NCBI RefSeq assembly: GCF_036250065.1
Contig: NZ_CP109199.1
Coordinates: 8,124,083 to 8,188,082, forward strand
Direction: 5' to 3'
Length of the DNA stretch: 64,000 bases
Source: Micromonospora sp. NBC_01699
Lineage (GTDB): Bacteria; Actinomycetota; Actinomycetes; Mycobacteriales; Micromonosporaceae
Of this stretch, positions 57,959 to 64,000 are shown in pieces; within the stretch, counting starts at the first letter, position 1; each line of letters opens with the position of its first letter. The notes under the pieces were generated by a model. That model saw only the letters and a list, made by a program, of their open reading frames with translations. It searched no databases and had not been told where the DNA came from. The position numbers and the translations under genes were made by a program.

Positions 57959-59834
57959 GTGACGCCGTCTCGGCTGCCTCGTCGGCTGCCGGTCCGCCGG
58001 CTGCCGGTTCGGGGTCGGTGAGGGCGAGGCGCGGCAGGCCGGGCCACCGGTCGACGGCGGCGTCGAGGAAGTACTGGTCGCCGGGGTCCCAGGTGTGACC
58101 CGTGGCCCGGCGGTGGTAGATATAGCCGAGCGCGTGGGTCCGGTAGATCATCGCGCCGTCGCGGCGGAGCCGGTCGATCAGGCCGAGGTCGACCGACCTC
58201 GGCACCGGTCGCCAACCGCCGACGGACTCCAGGTCGCCCTTGGCAAGCAGCATCGTGCCGCCCGCGACCATCTCACCGTCCGACTCGGGGACGCCCGACG
58301 ATCGCCGTACGGTGATGCCGAGCGTCTCCAGGTGCACGAACTCGGCCATCTTGCCGACCAGGGTGGCGCCCGAGTAGTGCCGGGCGAGCACCAGGTCCCA
58401 GACGTGTTCCAGGGAGTAGGTGTCGTCGTCGTCGAACTTGGTGACGAGGGTGCCGTGGGCCCGGCGGGTGGCGTCGCCCAGCGCCTCGCCGAAACTGGCG
58501 GTGGCCGGTACGTGCACGATCTCGAACGGCCGCCCGCTCGCGGTGAGCAGGGCACGCGCCTCGGCGGGCAGCTCGATCCCGTGCAGGCACAGGACGACCT
58601 CCAGCTCCGGGTAGGTCTGCCCGACGATCGCCCGGAGCACGTCGGCGAGCATCTCGGGCCGCCGGGTGGCCAGGATCGCGGTGACCGAGGGCGGGCGACC
58701 CAGCTCGGGAAAGGTGGCCGTGGCCAGCTCCGGCAGCGCGAAGGCGAGCGCGTGCCCGCGCATGGCGGCCCGCCGCTGCCGTACGCTGCGCGCCTCCAGG
58801 GCCAGCGGATCGGTCTCGACCAGGGCAGCGGTCAGGATCGCCCGCAAATCCGGGTCGAGCAGGTTCGCGACCTGCGGCGGCAGTGTCGGTACGGCGACGA
58901 CGGCGCCGGCCATCGCCACCTGGACGAGCAGGGCGGCGGTGGGCACCGGGGCGTCCCCGCCGACCCGCGGCACGCTCACCACGGCGGTCTGGCGCAACGC
59001 GGCCAGGGTCGCCGCGTCCAGGCCGGGCCCGTCGAGCGGCCTCGCGGTCGCCGGATTTCCGCCCCACCCGAACCGGCGCCCGCCCGCGTCGAGGTCCAGT
59101 TCGATCCGGGCCGCGTCCGGTGCGTAGGAGCCGGCCCGCCGGCCCCGAGGGTTGATCCGCCGGGCGTCGACCAGGATCACCTGTTCGCCGGCCGGCCCCC
59201 GCAGCCCGTGCCGGGTGGCGGTGTAGGCGGCGGCGTACGAGGCCGCGGTGTCCGTGTTGTCCGGGGCGGCGTCGGATGCGCGCAGGACCAGGTCATGCGC
59301 GCGGATCTCGGTACGTTCGGGCAGCCGGCCGGTGGCCACCGTCGCCGACGGCTGCGCCGGCAGGTACGCCGGCAGCAGGCCGTGGCCGGTCAGGTCCGCG
59401 CTGGCCGGTGCGGGCAGCGGTCGGGTCGGCCCCAGCGCGCGCAGCGCGGCTTCGAGCACCTCACGGAACGGGGCAGGACTACCCAGGTGCACGCTGACCG
59501 TGGCGGCCCCGCGTCCGAACCTGGGCAGCGACACCCGGTGCCGCCGCATGTGCGGCAGTGCGCCGACGCCGCCGGACCAGCCCCGCCAAGGGGCCCGCCA
59601 CAGGGCGACCAGGACGGTGGCCCGGGAGGTCGGTGCGAGCGACGCCGGGTCGGCCAGCAGGTCCCGCAGCCGGTCCATCGAACCGGCGGCGACGAATACC
59701 CGGCGCGAGCCGGGCACCCGGAAGACCCGTAGACCGACGGCGCGACTCAGCCGCTCGGGCAGGGTGGGCGAAGGTACGCCGACGAGGCGCCAGTGGCGCC
59801 CCCGGCCGGCCGGCTCGGCACTGGCATCGCGCAT
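57951..59834 (-). CDS. Large two-part glycosyltransferase
   Basis: A 627-residue protein. The first 380 residues do not match a named family in my reading. The C-terminal 230 residues form a GT-A domain: PSVTAILATRRPEMLADVLRAIVGQTYPELEVVLCLHG, KFDDDDTYSLEHVWDLVLARHY (DDD motif), and MVAGGTMLLAKGDLESVGGWRPVPRSVDLGLIDRLRRDG. The N-terminal part could be a second nucleotide-sugar or acceptor-binding region. ATG 59834 is taken with AGG just upstream. A TAGAGT -10 candidate is at 59872-59877. The stop overlaps the next gene by eight bases. Confidence 0.78.
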   Translation of the reverse strand: MRDASAEPAGRGRHWRLVGVPSPTLPERLSRAVGLRVFRVPGSRRVFVAAGSMDRLRDLLADPASLAPTSRATVLVALWRAPWRGWSGGVGALPHMRRHRVSLPRFGRGAATVSVHLGSPAPFREVLEAALRALGPTRPLPAPASADLTGHGLLPAYLPAQPSATVATGRLPERTEIRAHDLVLRASDAAPDNTDTAASYAAAYTATRHGLRGPAGEQVILVDARRINPRGRRAGSYAPDAARIELDLDAGGRRFGWGGNPATARPLDGPGLDAATLAALRQTAVVSVPRVGGDAPVPTAALLVQVAMAGAVVAVPTLPPQVANLLDPDLRAILTAALVETDPLALEARSVRQRRAAMRGHALAFALPELATATFPELGRPPSVTAILATRRPEMLADVLRAIVGQTYPELEVVLCLHGIELPAEARALLTASGRPFEIVHVPATASFGEALGDATRRAHGTLVTKFDDDDTYSLEHVWDLVLARHYSGATLVGKMAEFVHLETLGITVRRSSGVPESDGEMVAGGTMLLAKGDLESVGGWRPVPRSVDLGLIDRLRRDGAMIYRTHALGYIYHRRATGHTWDPGDQYFLDAAVDRWPGLPRLALTDPEPAAGGPAADEAAETASRA

Positions 59835-59963
59835 TACCTCAGCCCGTTTCCCTCCGGCTAGTAGGTCTCTCACTCTACGCACCCACGATGTACGGACGAT
59901 CCGGACCACCCGGCCGTGGGACCACCACACCGCCATCAACGTCCCGAAAACCGATCGCACCGA

Positions 59964-61604
59964 CTACAGGCGAAGTGCCTCCGGCGCGTGCAGGCGCAGC
60001 ATGGTCGCACCGACGTCCACCGGGGCCCGGCGCCGGGTCGCCATCGACACCGCGACCATCACCGTGAAGGCCAGCGGAACCGTCCAGGCGGCCGGCTGGG
60101 CGATCAACGTCGCCGGCCAGCCGGTCAACTCGGGCCCGACCACGGTGACCAGGACCGCCAGGATCGAGGCACCGCCGCCGGCCAGGATGCCGGCCGCCGC
60201 ACCCAGGTCGGTCAGCCCACGCCACCAGATGCCGAGCACCAGCAGCGGGCAGAAGCTCGACGCGGCCACCGCGAACGCCAGCCCCACCACCTGCGACACG
60301 TCCAGCCCGGAGACGTTCAGCGCCAGCACCAGCGGAACCACCCCGGCGAGCAGGGTGGCGAGCCGGAAGTCGCGTACCGAGCCCCGGCCGAGCACGTCGG
60401 TGGAGATGACCCCGGCGACGCTGGTGAGCAGCCCGGACGAGGTGGACAGGAAGGCGGCGAACGCGCCCGCGGCGACCAGCGCGGCGAGCAGTTGCCCGGT
60501 CAGGCCGCCGCCGAGCGCCGCACCGGGCAGCATCACCACCACCGCGTCGGTCTGCCCGGTCAGCAGCAGTTGCGGGGTGTAGATCCGGCCGAGGACGCCG
60601 TACAGGGTGGGCAGCAGGTAGAACATGCCGACCAGGGCGAGGACCACCAGTGTGGTCCGCCGGGCGGCGGCACCGTCGGGGTTGGTGTAGAACCGCACGA
60701 GTACGTGCGGCAGCCCCATCGTGCCCAGGAACGTCGCCAGAATCAGCGAGTACGTCGCGAACAGGTCCCGGTCGTCGCTGCCGGCGGCGCTCGGCAGCAG
60801 CCAGTCCGGCCCGTCGGTGACCACGCCCGACAGCGCCGGCACCGGGTCACCGGCGGCGAAGGTCAGCTCGTCGCCGGGGCGTACCGCTCGGGTTCCACCG
60901 TCGGGCAGGGTGAGGGTCGCCGGCTGCTCGACCACGACGGTGATCGCGGTCCGGAACGTCGGCCCGTCCGGCGGTGTCACCGCCGGACGCCCGTCCGACT
61001 GCCACTGCAAGGCCAGGAAGATCACCGGTACGGCGAGCGCGGTCAGCTTCAGCCAGTACTGGAACGCCTGCACGAAGGTGACCGCGCGCATCCCGCCGAG
61101 CGCCACGTTCGTCGTCACCACCGCGCCCACCAGCAGCGCACCCAACTCGTACGGCCCACCGGCGACCGTCGTCAGGGTCAGCCCGGCGCCCTGCAACTGC
61201 GGCACCAGGTACAGCCAGCCGATGAAGATGACAAAGAGGGTGGCGAGCTTGCGCAGCCAGCGGGAACCGAGCCGTACCTCGCAGAAGTCCGGCAGGGTGA
61301 ACGCGCCGGACCGGCGCAGCGGCGCCGCCACGAACAGCAGCAGGGCCAGGTAGCCGGCGGCGAAACCGACCGGGTACCAGAGCACGTCCACGCCGTATTT
61401 CAGGATCAGGCCGGCGATGCCGAGGAAGGACGCCGCCGACAGGTACTCGCCGCCGATCGCCGCCGCGTTCCAGTTAGGACTGACCGTACGCGACGCGACC
61501 AGGAAGTCCGACGTCGTCCGGGCCAGCTTGAGCCCGTAGAACCCGATCGCGAGAGTGATCAGGGTGACCGCGACGATCGACGGCACCAGGTACGGGTTGT
61601 CCAC
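59964..61604 (-). CDS. Sodium:solute symporter, second ActP-like copy
   Basis: A 546-residue symporter with about 13 helices. LARTTSDFLVASRTVSPNWNAAAIGGEYLSAASFLGIAG and GTMGLPHVLVRFYTNPDG are the solute-sodium symporter signatures. It resembles ActP but has an 80-residue extracytoplasmic insert (residues 200-280, PAVTPPDGPTFRTAITVVVEQPATLTLPDG) absent in the first copy. The GTG start follows the stop of the upstream small membrane gene directly, with no gap. The substrate may be a different carboxylate or amino acid. An 8-of-9 DnaA box (TTGTCCACT) lies at the start codon but is probably chance. Confidence 0.88.
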   Translation of the reverse strand: MDNPYLVPSIVAVTLITLAIGFYGLKLARTTSDFLVASRTVSPNWNAAAIGGEYLSAASFLGIAGLILKYGVDVLWYPVGFAAGYLALLLFVAAPLRRSGAFTLPDFCEVRLGSRWLRKLATLFVIFIGWLYLVPQLQGAGLTLTTVAGGPYELGALLVGAVVTTNVALGGMRAVTFVQAFQYWLKLTALAVPVIFLALQWQSDGRPAVTPPDGPTFRTAITVVVEQPATLTLPDGGTRAVRPGDELTFAAGDPVPALSGVVTDGPDWLLPSAAGSDDRDLFATYSLILATFLGTMGLPHVLVRFYTNPDGAAARRTTLVVLALVGMFYLLPTLYGVLGRIYTPQLLLTGQTDAVVVMLPGAALGGGLTGQLLAALVAAGAFAAFLSTSSGLLTSVAGVISTDVLGRGSVRDFRLATLLAGVVPLVLALNVSGLDVSQVVGLAFAVAASSFCPLLVLGIWWRGLTDLGAAAGILAGGGASILAVLVTVVGPELTGWPATLIAQPAAWTVPLAFTVMVAVSMATRRRAPVDVGATMLRLHAPEALRL

Positions 61605-62045
61605 TCAGCGCTCCGGCCGCTGGACCAGGTCGGTGAACTCCTGCTCGTTGCGTTCCGCCAGGTGCACATACGCCCAGCCGACCCCGACCAGGAACGGGAA
61701 CGCGCAGACGCCCAGCAGCAGCCAGGGCAGGTTGACCCCGAACAGTTTCACCGCTCCGGCCGCCGGGGCGAGCGCGAACATCAGCGGCAGCCCGCCGAGC
61801 CCGATCGCGACCACCAGGAACAGCCGTACGGCGAGCGCCAGTTGCGCGCGCACCAGCCCGCGTACGAGTGCCTCGCCGACCCGGGTCTGTTCGGTCAACT
61901 CGGCTCGGGTGCGCTCCGTCCCGGGCCCCCGCCGCGCCACCTCGGCCAGCACGACCCGGGCCCGCGGCAAACGGACCGGCGCCGCCGGATCAGCCGACGG
62001 ATCGATGGAAGCACCCACCCCGGCAGTCTCACCCCCCACCCCCAA
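61605..62045 (-). CDS. Small two-helix membrane protein, partner of the second symporter
   Basis: A 146-residue protein, likely the accessory subunit of the second symporter. After a disordered N-terminus, a helical region (RTRAELTEQTRVGEALVRGLVRAQLALAVRLFLVVAIGLGG) leads to two membrane segments (LPLMFALAPAAGAVKLFGV and LPWLLLGVCAFPFLVGVGWAYVHLAERNEQEFTDL). The last block resembles the small symporter-partner families that replace DUF485. Its stop directly abuts the symporter start. The start is uncertain (TTG 62045, or an internal GTG such as 62018). The upstream sequence is a homopurine tract on the coding strand. Confidence 0.65.
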   Translation of the reverse strand: MGVGGETAGVGASIDPSADPAAPVRLPRARVVLAEVARRGPGTERTRAELTEQTRVGEALVRGLVRAQLALAVRLFLVVAIGLGGLPLMFALAPAAGAVKLFGVNLPWLLLGVCAFPFLVGVGWAYVHLAERNEQEFTDLVQRPER

Positions 62046-62056
62046 AAGTCAAGCCA

Positions 62057-62113
62057 CCCCTCCTCCCTCCTCCCTCCTCCCTCCTCCCTCCTCCCTCCCT
62101 CCCCTCCCTCCCC
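62057..62113. repeat. 57-base homopyrimidine tract with five perfect 7-bp repeats
   Basis: The plus strand is pure pyrimidine from 62057 to 62113. TCCTCCC is repeated five times at 62061-62095, followed by TCCCTCCCCTCCC-like runs. On the minus strand this gives repeated GGGAGGA, just ahead of the small membrane gene. The sequence can form a G-quadruplex or a triplex. Confidence 0.85.
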
Positions 62114-62137
62114 GCGCCCCCTCCGCCGCCCCCCTCT

Positions 62138-62201
62138 CGTCGATCTAGGGCAAATACGTGTGAGTTGATCTCTACCCACACGTATTTGCCCTAGATCGAC
62201 G
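62138..62201. terminator. Perfect 25-bp hairpin with C-rich and G-rich flanks
   Basis: Arms 62138-62162 and 62177-62201 are perfectly complementary over 25 bases around a 14-base loop. Each arm contains GATCTAGGGCAAATACGTG or its complement. Outside the arms, a C-rich left flank and a G-rich right flank extend partial pairing. It lies 42 bases past the stop of the DUF4173 gene and 93 bases before the next gene. A terminator is the simplest interpretation, but the length is exceptional. Confidence 0.7.
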
Positions 62202-62242
62202 GGGCGAGGGGGGAGGGGGGAGGGGAGGGAGGGCGGGGAGGG

Positions 62243-63994
62243 TCAGGGGGTGGTGGGGCAGGGGTTTTGTTGGGGGGTGGGGTGGGTTGCGGGGGTGGTG
62301 TGGAGGAGGTTTCGGGCGTTGGAGCGGCCGAGGTTCGCGCTGCGCCAGTCGTCGGGGTGGTCGTTCAGGTGTTCGGCGATGTTCCTGAGTACGCAGTCCC
62401 GGAGCGGGTCGGGCAGCCGGTCGAGCGCCGGTACCGCGTCGGCGGACAGTCGCGAGAGGTACTCCAGGTCCAAACGTCCGCTGGTGGCGTGCCGGTCGAC
62501 GTTCCGCTCGGCGATCAGCCGATCGGGGTTCGCCGCCGCGAGGCCGAGCAGTGCCAGTACGGCCGTACCCACGATCAGCCGGGGTAGCCAGGTGGCTCGC
62601 AGGCGCAGCCCGGCGACGAGGACGAGCACGAAGATCACGCCGAGCCACAGTTCGCAGGCGGCCACCAGCAGGCGGAGCCGGGTGGCACCGTACGCGTGGG
62701 TGTAGACGTTCATCCGGTACAGCGCCGAGGCGACCACGACCAGGCTGAACAGGGCGAGGATGCCGAGCAGTGCCCGGATCAGCCACCGCTTCGCGGGTGT
62801 GTCCCGAGGCGCCCAACGGGTCGCCGCGGCGATCACCATCAGGGTGAGCACGGTGACCGCCAGCAGTTGCCAGAAGCCGCCCCGGGCGTGATCGGCGTAG
62901 GTCAGTCCGGCGGTGTCCTGCACGTGTGCCGACCCGCCGAACAGGTTGGTGAGCTGTACCAGGACAAACGCCGCGAACAGCAGGTCGAGCAGGGCGACCG
63001 GTACCGCCCACTCCGTACCGCGTAGCCGGTGCCGGGCGGGCCGCTCCAACCCGGTCAGGTCCGGCGGTGCGGCCAGCACGTACGCCGCTCCGAGCAGTCC
63101 GCCGCCGAACACCAGCGACACAAAGATCCACCTGAGCACGGTCCCGGCCGACAGTTCCGGAAGCAGACCGTCGATCAGGTCCGCGAAGTGCGCGTCCGCC
63201 GAGGCGAACAGGGCACCGAAGACGACCAGCAGGGCGACCGAGGCGGCGGCGGTGGCAAAGCCCCGGCTGAGGCTCGAACGCCCCGCCCGGTCGGCCTGAC
63301 GCAACCCGCGCCGCGCCCAGGGCAGGGCCCGGAGCACCGCGGCGGGTGTGATCCCGATGGAGAAGAACAGACCGGGCAGCGTCCGGCCGTCGGCCACCGC
63401 GAGGCACGCGGTCAGTCCGGCGGTGAACAGACAGAGTACGAACAGCCAGCCGGCCGCCCGCACGGTGCCGACCCCGACCAGGGCCACCGTCGCGGCCAGC
63501 CAGATCAGCCGTACGGCACCCAGCCGGGTGCGGGCGCCCCGGCTACCCTGCTCCACCGCTGCGGTACGGTCCGGCGCCCCCGTGGTGCCGGACCGTACCG
63601 GGTCCGTGTTGGCGGCGCCCGCCTCGCCACCGCGTACGCCGGTCGGGTTCACCCCCGCCGGGTTCACGTTTGTGTTCGACCTGGGCGGGTGCAGGGTTCG
63701 CCGACGAGGGCGTCGACCTGAGCATCCGGGGACCCGAGCGGCGGCGACCGACAGGGCCACGGTGCCGGCGACGGCGGCGACGAGCCAGCCGGCGCCGGGC
63801 CGGTCCAGCGGAATGCTCACCGCGCCGACCACCGCCGCCGTGGCGGTCGCGGCCAGGACCGCCCGGGGTGCATCGGCAGCCGGCCCCGCCCACCGCCGCT
63901 GCCACCTCGACGGCGGCGCGGGTACGAGCGGCGACGGCTGCACCGCCACGGGCGTTCGTTGCGCCGTCACGAGCAGCGGCCGTTGTGCCGTCAC
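62243..63994 (-). CDS. DUF4173-type polytopic membrane protein, possibly running off the window
   Basis: A membrane protein of at least 583 residues. The core (residues 160-500) has around ten helices, among them VRLIWLAATVALVGVGTVRAAGWLFVLCLF, WAVPVALLDLLFAAFVLVQLTNLFGG and LLAVTVLTLMVIAAATRW. YADHARGGFWQLLAVT, YRMNVYTHAYGATRLRLLVAACELWLG and LSADAVPALDRLPDPLRDCVLRNIAE are DUF4173/DUF4153 features. Its function is unknown. The N-terminal part is low complexity and continues in frame to the window edge, so the true start may lie beyond 64000. The final codons merge into the G-rich flank of the hairpin. Confidence 0.78.
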   Translation of the reverse strand: MTAQRPLLVTAQRTPVAVQPSPLVPAPPSRWQRRWAGPAADAPRAVLAATATAAVVGAVSIPLDRPGAGWLVAAVAGTVALSVAAARVPGCSGRRPRRRTLHPPRSNTNVNPAGVNPTGVRGGEAGAANTDPVRSGTTGAPDRTAAVEQGSRGARTRLGAVRLIWLAATVALVGVGTVRAAGWLFVLCLFTAGLTACLAVADGRTLPGLFFSIGITPAAVLRALPWARRGLRQADRAGRSSLSRGFATAAASVALLVVFGALFASADAHFADLIDGLLPELSAGTVLRWIFVSLVFGGGLLGAAYVLAAPPDLTGLERPARHRLRGTEWAVPVALLDLLFAAFVLVQLTNLFGGSAHVQDTAGLTYADHARGGFWQLLAVTVLTLMVIAAATRWAPRDTPAKRWLIRALLGILALFSLVVVASALYRMNVYTHAYGATRLRLLVAACELWLGVIFVLVLVAGLRLRATWLPRLIVGTAVLALLGLAAANPDRLIAERNVDRHATSGRLDLEYLSRLSADAVPALDRLPDPLRDCVLRNIAEHLNDHPDDWRSANLGRSNARNLLHTTPATHPTPQQNPCPTTP

Positions 63995-64000
63995 CGGCGT

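Noticed and set aside
61597-61605. DnaA box TTGTCCACT at the second symporter start
   Set aside because: Single 8-of-9 match inside coding sequence, expected by chance in 64 kb.
59916-62168. Plus-strand open frame of 750 codons over the second symporter
   Set aside because: Shadow frame; it also runs into the pyrimidine tract, giving meaningless Ser/Pro repeats.

Overview
The window is about 73% G+C and carries strong actinomycete signatures: GTG and TTG starts, many apparently leaderless genes with a TANNNT hexamer 6-8 nt ahead of the start codon, a bacterial proteasome activator, several LytR-CpsA-Psr (LCP) proteins, GT87 and AIM24 families, and an LppU-type protein. Gene content and style point to a Micromonosporaceae-like filamentous actinomycete. 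A DnaA-box pair, parS-like sites and the serS/pheA neighbourhood suggest a core-chromosome segment not far from oriC. This is inference; no replication origin, rRNA, tRNA, CRISPR array or insertion sequence was seen.

Layout. 1-2483: molybdenum-cofactor genes moaC (partial), mog, moeA, moaE. 2500-8959: GT87 mannosyltransferase, DoxX, GNAT, an orphan AAA ATPase, an LppU-like protein and an orphan prepilin peptidase. 8984-12220: a large fusion of an Endonuclease Q-like PHP/zinc module to a UvrD-type helicase. 12383-18247: LtrA, then more Mo-cofactor genes (moaD, moaA, mobA, DUF6457) interleaved with a fructosamine kinase and a DUF4192 gene. 18462-26793: a YbjN-like chaperone, a secreted beta-propeller protein, an Lrp regulator divergent from a dimethylargininase, a branched-chain amino-acid-type binding lipoprotein, an esterase and the proteasome activator Bpa. 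26886-38594: HAD phosphatases, serS, OsmC, zincin, AIM24, pheA, ACT, PAS, NERD-like, arcA and DUF5926. 38662-46778: a sensor kinase with an anti-sigma-type ATPase, a glycerophosphodiesterase, a rhodanese, three tandem LCP ligases and a UDP-xylose-synthase-like enzyme. 46951-52181: an acetate symporter operon, a flavin reductase and an ABC exporter. 52518-54893: an XRE/TPR-like regulator divergent from five tiny, translationally coupled genes, the most accessory-looking part. 55117-59834: three family-2 glycosyltransferases. 59964-64000: a second symporter pair and a DUF4173 membrane protein.

How the genes fit together. Seven Mo-cofactor genes in three blocks cover precursor formation (moaA, moaC), sulfur transfer (moaD, moaE), adenylylation and Mo insertion (mog, moeA) and guanylylation (mobA). 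moeB/moeZ sulfur activation is not seen in the window. The LCP genes, the sugar-nucleotide enzyme and the glycosyltransferases indicate cell-envelope glycopolymer assembly. ddaH with its Lrp regulator, plus arcA, indicates arginine and methylarginine turnover.

Besides genes, the window is notable for several unrelated short tandem repeats (21-39 bp units) that each fill one intergenic gap, and for long perfect hairpins, including a 25-bp stem flanked by opposed C-rich and G-rich tracts near 62.1 kb.
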